A program made the translations under genes and the position numbers. The notes under the pieces are model-generated. The model searched no databases and was not told the DNA's origin. It saw only the letters and a list, made by a program, of their open reading frames with translations. This document shows, piece after piece, positions 1 to 4,571 of a stretch of DNA of 5,506 nucleotides. Source of the DNA: Anaerolineaceae bacterium (GTDB lineage: Bacteria > Chloroflexota > Anaerolineae > Anaerolineales > Anaerolineaceae). The first letter of the stretch is position 1, and each line of letters opens with the position of its first letter. The DNA lies in contig JACZIY010000409.1 in assembly GCA_014860845.1 (NCBI GenBank), positions 1 through 5,506 on the forward strand, written 5' to 3'.

Positions 1-44
1 GTGTTTTTTTGTTTCACATCCTGTCCCATTGAGGGGTGCTATGC

Positions 45-79
45 AAAGGTCGTGGGTTCGAGTCCCTCCGTGCCTACAA
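45..79 (+). tRNA. tRNA 3'-half-like remnant (T-arm and acceptor side)
   Basis: Bases 47-51 read AGGTC, like a tRNA variable region. They are followed by a T-arm-like hairpin with stem GTGGG at 52-56, loop TTCGAGT at 57-63 and stem CCCTC at 64-68 (one T-T mismatch). A possible acceptor strand CGTGCCT and A discriminator follow at 69-76. A terminator begins about five bases later, as expected after an RNA gene. The 5' half is not present: bases 1-44 contain no strand complementary to the acceptor and no pairing anticodon stem. It is therefore either a tRNA fragment, as is left at integration sites, or a degenerate gene. CCA is not encoded (CAA follows). Seen: T-arm pattern. Inferred: remnant status. 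Confidence 0.4.
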
Positions 80-81
80 GA

Positions 82-108
82 AACACTCTGCAAAGGGTGT
101 TTTTTGTT
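82..108 (+). terminator. Rho-independent terminator after the tRNA-like segment
   Basis: An 8-bp stem pairs AACACTCT (82-89) with AGGGTGTT (94-101... the last T merges with the tail), with a GCAA tetraloop-like loop and one G-U pair. A run of T interrupted by one G follows to about 109. The spacing of a few bases after the tRNA-like 3' end fits termination of an RNA gene. Confidence 0.65.
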
Positions 109-109
109 T

Positions 110-140
110 AAACCAAAATTTATTAATTTGATATATAATT
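110..140 (+). promoter_or_regulatory. Probable promoter of the SAM-riboswitch transcript
   Basis: A perfect TATAAT lies at 134-139, and the overlapping TATATA at 132-137 is preceded by TG at 129-130, giving an extended -10 pattern. No good -35 hexamer is found 16-18 bases upstream. The position is right for transcription starting near 146, about 25 bases before the riboswitch P1 helix. The surrounding stretch is very AT-rich, so a chance match is possible. Confidence 0.4.
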
Positions 141-170
141 CTATTTACAACTCAATAGCCCCAGCAGCGC

Positions 171-271
171 ACTTATCCAGAGAGGTGGAGGGACCGGCCC
201 TTTGAAACCTCGACAACCTGCAGTGAATCTGTAAGGTGCCAAATCCGGCAGAGAAATTCTGGAAGATGAGA
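171..271 (+). ncRNA. SAM-I (S-box) riboswitch aptamer
   Basis: This cis-acting leader RNA binds S-adenosylmethionine and normally turns off methionine, cysteine or SAM-related genes when SAM is plentiful. P1 pairs CTTATC (172-177) with GATGAG (265-270, one G-U). The conserved AGAGGTGGAGGGACCGGCCC block lies at 181-200 and carries the kink-turn side of P2. Pairs 188-191 with 208-211 and 184-185 with 217-218 support P2. GAAACCTCGACAACC lies at 204-218. P3 pairs 220-223 with 229-232. The core AAGGTGCCAAATCC lies at 233-246, with P4 TGCC (237-240) and GGCA (247-250), then CAGA (249-252) with TCTG (258-261). Order, spacing and core bases match the S-box consensus closely. The gene it controls is the frame-disrupted one starting at 334. 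Confidence 0.96.
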
Positions 272-329
272 GGCGAGTGATTTTTCATTACCCCTCTCAG
301 CGTGGGGTTTTTTATTTCTGAGAGGAGGT
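268..329 (+). promoter_or_regulatory. Riboswitch expression platform: antisequestor, short terminator, SD-sequestering hairpin
   Basis: Three competing structures can be drawn. (1) GAGAGG (268-273), the 3' side of P1, pairs with CCTCTC (293-298), extended by GTGAT (277-281) with ATTAC (287-291). This excludes P1 and would be the SAM-free ON state. (2) ACCCC (290-294) pairs with GGGGT (304-308), followed by T308-T313, a weak 5-bp terminator. (3) ACC plus CCTCTCAG (290-300) pairs with CTGAGAGG plus GGT (318-329, A326 bulged). These 11 bp cover the whole Shine-Dalgarno AGGAGG at 323-328. SAM binding should stabilise P1, free 290-300 and shut expression off by structure 2 or 3. Pairings are seen by eye; which one dominates is an inference. 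Confidence 0.75.
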
Positions 330-336
330 CTGTATG
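323..336 (+). promoter_or_regulatory. Shine-Dalgarno and ATG under riboswitch control
   Basis: A perfect AGGAGG (323-328) sits 5 bases before ATG at 334-336 and lies inside the riboswitch hairpin. This is the best translation start in the left part of the window and marks where the regulated gene begins, although the frame from it stops after 11 codons (TAG at 367-369). Confidence 0.8.
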
Positions 337-453
337 AAATTCATGCACCTGATATTCAAGCTGCCGTAGATGCTTATTTAGCGTCAAACAAAACCAGCTG
401 AAGTGTATCAACCTGGTTGGTTGGTAAAAAATGATAATCATCAGGAGTTTAAA
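334..453 (+). pseudogene. Frame-disrupted 5' end of the SAM-regulated gene
   Basis: From ATG 334 the direct reading is an 11-residue peptide ending at 369. One base out of register, 333-401 reads like genuine protein (…IHAPDIQAAVDAYLASNK…). From 382 the original register is open again into the downstream CDS, reading …KPAEVYQPGWLVKNDNHQEF. Adding one A to the AAA run at 337-339 and removing one A from AAAA at 389-392 would join everything into one frame of 141 residues ending at 759. Both changes sit in A-runs, so sequencing error, true decay, or slippage are all possible. Alternatively 334-369 is a real leader peptide. I do not recognise the peptide's family. Confidence 0.5.
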
Positions 454-759
454 ATGAGTGAAAACGATAATTTAGAAGAAATCTGGAATATGATCCAGAA
501 GGAATACCCATTAGTTATGTTTACAGGCAGTTCAAGACTATATACGATGGTGCGGCGTATGCAAGCCGAGAAAAAATACAATATTCCCTTTGAGCTGCGC
601 AGTGGTTTTGCTATTTCCGTAAAGACAGGTAAACATGCCAATGAAATGGCAGAACAGGAATGGGAGGAATTTTATAATGCTTTGAGAATGGAGTTGAAGG
701 AAAAATTCCCTATGCTGTACACCAAATTATTTAGAGATGACGAGGATCTGAGTAAATAG
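454..759 (+). CDS. Small protein of unknown function, downstream of SAM-I riboswitch
   Basis: This encodes a 101-residue protein if started at ATG 454, which has AGGAG at 443-447 (6 bases upstream). An in-frame GTG at 403 exists but has no ribosome binding site. The frame is open back to 382 and may belong to a longer 141-residue protein starting at ATG 334 if two A-run indels are corrected. The protein is charged and looks mostly helical, with an Asp/Glu-rich start (SENDNLEEIW), a central basic stretch (VRRMQAEKKY), and a long acidic-to-basic helix near residues 65-90 (EMAEQEWEEFYNALRMELKEKF). It has no signal peptide, membrane span, Cys, or recognisable catalytic motif, so it is probably cytoplasmic. 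I do not recognise the family. Control by a SAM sensor suggests a link to sulfur or methyl metabolism, but this is only context. A terminator-like hairpin follows within 6 bases, so it is monocistronic. Confidence 0.75.
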   Translation: MSENDNLEEIWNMIQKEYPLVMFTGSSRLYTMVRRMQAEKKYNIPFELRSGFAISVKTGKHANEMAEQEWEEFYNALRMELKEKFPMLYTKLFRDDEDLSK

Positions 760-764
760 CTATG

Positions 765-798
765 ATGGAGAGATGACCAAAAATCATCTCTCCATTTC
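765..798 (+). terminator. Perfect 12-bp inverted repeat ending the small-protein transcript
   Basis: ATGGAGAGATGA (765-776) pairs perfectly with TCATCTCTCCAT (784-795) around a 7-base loop. Only a short T-run (795-797) follows, so termination may be partial. It begins 5 bases after the stop at 759 and separates this unit from the regulator gene. Confidence 0.65.
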
Positions 799-819
799 AA
801 ATTGCTCTCCGTTTTGTTC

Positions 820-848
820 TTGACTTTAATTTTTAGATTTGCTATTCT
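820..848 (+). promoter_or_regulatory. Sigma-70-type promoter of the lacI-family gene
   Basis: TTGACT (820-825) and TATTCT (843-848) are separated by exactly 17 bases, each one or two mismatches from consensus. The start of transcription would be about 855, giving a leader of roughly 60 bases before the ATG at 917. It lies just after the preceding terminator hairpin. No other promoter of similar quality is seen before the transporter genes. Confidence 0.7.
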
Positions 849-856
849 ATTATTAA

Positions 857-882
857 TTCGTTCGTTTTTTGTTCGTTCGTTT
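857..882 (+). repeat. 11-bp direct repeat TTCGTTCGTTT in the regulator leader
   Basis: TTCGTTCGTTT occurs at 857-867 and again at 872-882, offset by 15 bases, directly at and after the predicted transcription start. Each copy is itself a doubled TTCG. The location would suit an operator or an RNA element. It is not the dyad-symmetric, CG-centred type usual for LacI proteins, so binding by the adjacent regulator is unproven. Confidence 0.5.
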
Positions 883-916
883 GATAATCCAAAATTCCCT
901 CGAAAGTCACAAACCA

Positions 917-1951
917 ATGCCTACAGTTCGTCAAATTGCACAACATGCAGGTGTTGCCAAAAGCACCGTCTCTTTGGTAATGAATCAAAAACCCGGTGTA
1001 TCTGATAAAACACGTCTGATTGTTCTCAATGCTTATCAAGAATTAAATTCACAAAATGAAAATAAAACGGATGACAAAGTAGAAAAAAACATTTTCTTCA
1101 ATCATTCACATTATGTAACGAAAAAGCCATTGTCGTTCGTGGTCTTTCACCCTGCTATTCTTGGATCCAACCAGGTCTTTTCAGAACTTCTGGCGGGTAT
1201 TCAGTATGGTGCTGATCTGTATCATGCGCAGCTTCGTCTTGCAATCAATGAAAGGAAGATTCCCTCCAACCACATCAGTAATTTATACTTAAAAGATCCC
1301 GCGCTACAGCCAGATGGCATCTTGATTATTGGAGCAAGAGAAAAAGAACCAATATTAGAGGAAGCAGAGCGCCAGCAAATCCCCCGTGTAATCATCAGTC
1401 GAACGGTAGTCGATCCATCCTTTTCTGCAGTGGGCCGGAACGAGGTAAAAATAACAATTGCCGCGGTAAATTATTTGCTTGAATTAGGCCATAAAGCCAT
1501 TGGATTTGTTGGAGGGAATCCATTATATAGTTATACCCATCAGAGAATGCAGGGCTATCAAAAAGCACTGCAAGCATCCGGTATCACACCACTCGATCGT
1601 TGGGTTTCATTAGGCGCTGGCGATGAAGCAGCAAAGAAGATATTGCAATCCAGTCCAGAAATCACTGCCATTGTTTTTGTTAACGACACATTCGCCATGC
1701 AAGCGCTACCAGTGTTTACTCAAGCCGGACATCGAATTCCGGACACATTATCCATCATTTCATTTGATGATACTGATGAGGCAAAAAATTATCACCCACC
1801 ATTAACTTCAATTCATCATCCTCGTTATGAGGAAGGTGCCTGGGCTGTTCGTATACTGGTTGAAAAAATTCGAAATCCTCATTTTGAAGAATGTCAGATC
1901 ATTCTAAAATCAGAATTAATATTGCGGGACTCCTGTTCTCGACCAAAATAA
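917..1951 (+). CDS. LacI/GalR-family transcriptional regulator
   Basis: This is a 344-residue DNA-binding repressor, the usual length for the family, and probably controls the adjacent sugar importer in response to its sugar. The N-terminal helix-turn-helix spans about residues 3-44 (TVRQIAQHAGVAKSTVSLVMN, then PGVSDKTR). The periplasmic-binding-protein-like sensor domain runs from about 71 to 340. It shows family landmarks such as PDGILIIGA (132-140), HKAIGFVGG (192-200), RMQGYQKAL (210-218), FVNDTFAMQAL (254-264), SFDDTDEA (282-289) and PPLTSIHHP (294-302). The hinge is unusual: after QELN the normal LGYxPN and ARxL elements are replaced by a polar stretch at 45-70. ATG 917 was chosen because the helix-turn-helix begins there. 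The frame is open back to 869 but those residues match nothing in the family. No strong Shine-Dalgarno is present. No terminator follows, and the binding-protein gene begins about 100 bases on, so co-transcription is likely. Confidence 0.95.
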   Translation: MPTVRQIAQHAGVAKSTVSLVMNQKPGVSDKTRLIVLNAYQELNSQNENKTDDKVEKNIFFNHSHYVTKKPLSFVVFHPAILGSNQVFSELLAGIQYGADLYHAQLRLAINERKIPSNHISNLYLKDPALQPDGILIIGAREKEPILEEAERQQIPRVIISRTVVDPSFSAVGRNEVKITIAAVNYLLELGHKAIGFVGGNPLYSYTHQRMQGYQKALQASGITPLDRWVSLGAGDEAAKKILQSSPEITAIVFVNDTFAMQALPVFTQAGHRIPDTLSIISFDDTDEAKNYHPPLTSIHHPRYEEGAWAVRILVEKIRNPHFEECQIILKSELILRDSCSRPK

Positions 1952-1977
1952 ATCGAAGTGGAGAATTCTATCTGCAC

Positions 1978-1988
1978 AAAGGAGGTGA
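1978..1988 (+). promoter_or_regulatory. Perfect Shine-Dalgarno with no ordinary start codon
   Basis: AAAGGAGGTGA is an 11-base complement of the conserved 16S rRNA 3' end. It lies 65 bases upstream of the binding-protein ATG, and no ATG, GTG or TTG follows at a usable distance. An ATT at 1992 is correctly spaced and opens 19 codons ending TAA at 2049-2051, one base before ATG 2053. A ribosome-docking or mRNA-stabilising site, or a non-canonical leader peptide, are the options. Confidence 0.55.
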
Positions 1989-2040
1989 AAAATTCAATTT
2001 ATCTTTTTGTACTTAGTAAGAACCAATCATAAAAATTCAG

Positions 2041-2048
2041 AAAGGAAA
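2041..2048 (+). promoter_or_regulatory. Ribosome binding site of the binding-protein gene
   Basis: AAAGGAAA precedes ATG 2053 with about 7 bases between the GG core and the start. It is of moderate strength and supports this start, which also begins a complete lipoprotein signal peptide. Confidence 0.7.
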
Positions 2049-2052
2049 TAAA

Positions 2053-3459
2053 ATGAAGAAGAAGAATATTTTTACGTTATTCGTGTCATTAATGGTTGTT
2101 GCGTTGATCATTGCATCCTGTGCTCCCGCTGCACCAACCCCTGAACCCGTTGTAGAAGAACAACCCACAACAGCCCCAGAACCAACCAAACCACCAGAAC
2201 CAACCGCCGTGGTAGTTGAAGAACCCGAACCAGAGCCACTCGAAGATGTTGAATTACGCATGACCTGGTACACAGATGGTAATGAAGATGTTGCCATGCA
2301 GGCATTGTTGGATAAATTTGAAGCCGAATATCCAAATATCAAAGTGACCCTCGACAATGTCGCTTACAACGTAATTCTGGAACAACTTCCGGTTCAATTG
2401 GAAGCTGGAGAAGGCCCTGACCTGGCACGTGTGACCCAATTTGGTATTTTGTCGAAATACTTTTTGGATATCAAACCTCTTGTTTCTGATCCCGGTTATT
2501 GGGAAGAAAATTTCGGACCATTCTTAACCTGGATGAGACCGGTAGGCGATACCGAAGGTATCTATGGCATGATGACCCAATTAACGGTCACCGGCCCATA
2601 CATCAACCGCACCCTCTTTGAACAGGCTGGTGTTGCCGTACCCAGTGATGCTTCAGATTCGGTTACATGGGAAGAGTGGGCTGAGGCTACCCGACAGGTT
2701 GCTGAAGCGACAGGCACAGATTTTGCCATGACGATGGATCGTACCGGTCATCGTCTCGCTGGTCCATTGATCAGCAATGGTGCCAAGTTCCTCGGTGAAG
2801 ATGGTTTTCCGGTGATTGATGATGAAGGTTTTCGCAGGATGGCTCAATATATGATTGATTGGCATGCAGATGGCACAATGCCGATGGATGTTTGGGCAGG
2901 TGCGACTGGTTACCTCCCTGCTGCCGATTTCTTCATCAATGGGCAGGCCGTGTTATACATGTCCGGATCATGGCAAATTGGTCAATTTAATGAAAAAATC
3001 GGTGATGCATTTGATTGGGAAGCTGTCCCGAACCCATGTGGTCCAGCTGCCTGTACAGGCATGCCTGGTGGAGCCGGTTTAGTCGGGATCAACACCACAC
3101 AGCATCCTGAGGAAGTCGCAATGTTGCTTGATTTCCTGGCTCAGGAAGAAAATCTGGCTGAATTTTCCGCCAAAACATTATTCATTCCTGGCCATCTTGG
3201 TTTAGCAGGCAAAGGTGTAGAGTACCAAACTGACATTCAGCAATCCAAAGATGCTTTGAATGTGTTTGTTTCACAAGTCGGAAAATTGGATCCTCTAGCT
3301 TACACCATGCAAGCATATATGTACAACACGATTGTCTTCAATGCAATTCGTGATCGCCTCTCACAGGTATTTGTTGGAGAATTAACACTTGATCAAGCAA
3401 TCGAGCGTATGCAACAAGAAATTGATGATGGTTTGATTGCCGCTGGAGCTAAAAAATAA
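2053..3459 (+). CDS. Extracellular sugar-binding lipoprotein of a CUT1 ABC transporter (family 1)
   Basis: This is a 468-residue solute receptor that captures a carbohydrate outside the membrane and delivers it to the two permeases encoded downstream. Residues 1-22 form a lipoprotein signal peptide: Lys-rich start, hydrophobic core FVSLMVVALII and lipobox IASC, with Cys23 as the lipidation site. Residues 24-65 are a Pro/Glu/Thr-rich tether lifting the receptor off the membrane, and its DNA contains two copies of CCAGAACCAACC 18 bases apart (2176, 2194). The mature fold starts at about 66 with VELRMTWYTDGNE, then FEAEYPNIKV (89-98), GEGPDLARV (119-127), an extended central region, and INGQAVLYMSGSWQIGQF (295-312), a hallmark of family-1 sugar binders. 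Two close Cys (329, 334) may form a disulfide. The substrate cannot be deduced. A strong terminator hairpin follows the stop. Confidence 0.95.
   Translation: MKKKNIFTLFVSLMVVALIIASCAPAAPTPEPVVEEQPTTAPEPTKPPEPTAVVVEEPEPEPLEDVELRMTWYTDGNEDVAMQALLDKFEAEYPNIKVTLDNVAYNVILEQLPVQLEAGEGPDLARVTQFGILSKYFLDIKPLVSDPGYWEENFGPFLTWMRPVGDTEGIYGMMTQLTVTGPYINRTLFEQAGVAVPSDASDSVTWEEWAEATRQVAEATGTDFAMTMDRTGHRLAGPLISNGAKFLGEDGFPVIDDEGFRRMAQYMIDWHADGTMPMDVWAGATGYLPAADFFINGQAVLYMSGSWQIGQFNEKIGDAFDWEAVPNPCGPAACTGMPGGAGLVGINTTQHPEEVAMLLDFLAQEENLAEFSAKTLFIPGHLGLAGKGVEYQTDIQQSKDALNVFVSQVGKLDPLAYTMQAYMYNTIVFNAIRDRLSQVFVGELTLDQAIERMQQEIDDGLIAAGAKK
2176..2205 (+). repeat. Short direct repeat encoding the lipoprotein tether
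   Basis: CCAGAACCAACC occurs at 2176-2187 and 2194-2205, an in-frame period of 18 bases encoding Pro-Glu-Pro-Thr units. Such repeats allow the tether length to change by slippage without breaking the frame. Confidence 0.6.
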
Positions 3460-3472
3460 ATTTATTTGTGCT

Positions 3473-3509
3473 GTTATGGGTGGTCTCTTGACCACCCATA
3501 ACTTTTTTT
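3473..3509 (+). terminator. Strong intrinsic terminator between binding protein and permeases
   Basis: GTTATGGGTGGTC (3473-3485) pairs perfectly with GACCACCCATAAC (3490-3502), 13 bp with a TCTT loop, followed by seven T. It begins 14 bases after the binding-protein stop and ends 17 bases before the permease ATG, so it acts inside the transporter unit. No separate promoter is evident between it and the permease, so partial read-through giving excess binding protein over permease is the likely role. Confidence 0.9.
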
Positions 3510-3526
3510 GATGATCGGAGACATAG

Positions 3527-4555
3527 ATGGAACAAACAAAAAATACTAATGTTTCAAAAACCATCAAAGATTTTTTCGGAAATGTCATGAATGCTTTGCT
3601 AAGCATTGTGATTAATGCTCTCGATTGGATAATGGATCCGATTCAAAGAAAAATCGGCATGAAACGCATGGCATATGTGTTTTTATTGCCAAACATGTTA
3701 ATTTTTGGAATATTTGTATTGTTTCCAATGCTCGTCAATATTTACTACTCCTTTACTGGTGGCACCAATTTATTTCCTCAGGATCGTCCATTTGTGGGAT
3801 TGGAAAATTTCCGGGTTCTTTTTACCTGTGAGAATTTCTTAGACCCGAATACATGTACTGAGGATCTTTTCTGGCGTGCAGTTTATAACACGATAAAATT
3901 TGTTAGTTTTCAGGTTGTCGGTATCGTTTTATTTTCTTTAATTACAGCTTTGATTCTTAATCGTAAAATCGTTGCTCGTGGTTTTTTCCGCAGTGTTTAT
4001 TTTTATCCTGTGTTACTTTCACCAGTCGTGGTTGCATTGATCTGGAAATGGATTTTACAACGGGATGGTTTATTTAATGCAATGATTATTGGTTTAGGGG
4101 GTGAACGTATTAATTTTTTATTGAATTCTGATTGGGCCACGTTCTGGGTGATATTCATCAGTATTTGGGCCAATATGGGCTTTTTTACTTTGATTTTATT
4201 AGCCGGGTTGCAATCAATCCCGCCCGATCTTTATGAAGCAGGTTCCATGGATGGCACCAATGAATGGCAAAGTTTTCGGCATATCACCTTGCCGTTGTTG
4301 ATGCCAACCATGTTGGTTGTGCTGGTACTTTCGTTAATTCGTGCAGTTCAGGTCTTTGACCAGGTGTATGTTCTCACGGGCGGTGGACCTGGGTCGGCAA
4401 CCCTTTACATGGTGCAATACATTTACAATAAAGGATTCTCAGACCAGATCCACATTTTCGGTCTCGCAGCAGCTGCTTCGGTGATTATGGCAGTTGTATT
4501 AATGGTCTTCACCCTCCTGCAACTGTACCTGTCCCGTAGATCCGACGCAGTGTGA
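3527..4555 (+). CDS. CUT1 sugar ABC transporter permease, MalF/UgpA type
   Basis: This 342-residue inner-membrane subunit pairs with the following permease to form the translocation channel. Six membrane spans are visible at about 47-71, 119-145, 152-175, 203-228, 259-280 and 309-335. The cytoplasmic EAA loop that contacts the ATPase is at 236-258 (YEAGSMDGTNEWQSFRHI… then TLPLL), with the conserved Gly of DG in place. FDQVYVLTGGGPGSAT (277-292) is the usual MalF-like motif after the fifth span, and VYFYPVLLSPVVVALIWKW is typical of span 3. An extra N-terminal region (1-45) with an amphipathic helix precedes span 1. Cys101 and Cys110 lie in the first extracellular loop. GGAG at 3517-3520 supports the start. 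The neighbours and membrane pattern make the assignment firm; the sugar is unknown. Confidence 0.95.
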   Translation: MEQTKNTNVSKTIKDFFGNVMNALLSIVINALDWIMDPIQRKIGMKRMAYVFLLPNMLIFGIFVLFPMLVNIYYSFTGGTNLFPQDRPFVGLENFRVLFTCENFLDPNTCTEDLFWRAVYNTIKFVSFQVVGIVLFSLITALILNRKIVARGFFRSVYFYPVLLSPVVVALIWKWILQRDGLFNAMIIGLGGERINFLLNSDWATFWVIFISIWANMGFFTLILLAGLQSIPPDLYEAGSMDGTNEWQSFRHITLPLLMPTMLVVLVLSLIRAVQVFDQVYVLTGGGPGSATLYMVQYIYNKGFSDQIHIFGLAAAASVIMAVVLMVFTLLQLYLSRRSDAV

Positions 4556-4571
4556 TAGAAAGGTAAACCTG

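Larger units (their letters stand above)
1..109. repeat. Repeated terminator tail at positions 1-14 and 98-109
   Basis: The window opens with GTGT, a run of T and GTTT. The same pattern occurs at about 98-109 as the descending arm and tail of the terminator, with one T fewer. A second copy of the terminator probably ends at position 14, about 97 bases upstream of this one. Only its tail is inside the window, so the repeat is a short partial match and the copy upstream is an inference. Confidence 0.35.

Noticed and set aside
145..441. Minus-strand open frame of 98 codons
   Set aside because: It runs antisense through the riboswitch and its expression platform, whose conserved bases fully explain the sequence. 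The translation has no family features.
403..453. GTG start at 403 for the small protein
   Set aside because: No Shine-Dalgarno precedes it, whereas ATG 454 has AGGAG. If the gene is longer, the start is more likely ATG 334 with the frame repaired.
869..916. Longer N-terminus for the regulator (start at 869)
   Set aside because: The extra 16 residues lie before the usual LacI-family start, come from the repeat-rich leader, and have no ribosome binding site. ATG 917 begins right at the helix-turn-helix.
802..1005. Plus-strand hydrophobic open frame of 67 codons
   Set aside because: It starts inside the promoter region and overlaps the helix-turn-helix coding part of the regulator in another frame. 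The hydrophobicity comes from the T-rich DNA.
1922..1950. Possible promoter TTGCGG / AAAATA before the binding-protein gene
   Set aside because: The spacing is 17 but the -10 is poor and the -35 lies inside the end of the regulator CDS. Not strong enough to call.
1962..1969. AGAATTCT palindrome as a regulator operator
   Set aside because: An 8-bp AT-rich palindrome is common by chance, and it lacks the longer CG-centred dyad expected of a LacI-family site.
2037..2357. Minus-strand open frame of 106 codons with Ser/Gly/Val repeats
   Set aside because: It is the reverse complement of the Pro/Glu/Thr-rich lipoprotein tether. The low complexity is an artefact of the real gene.
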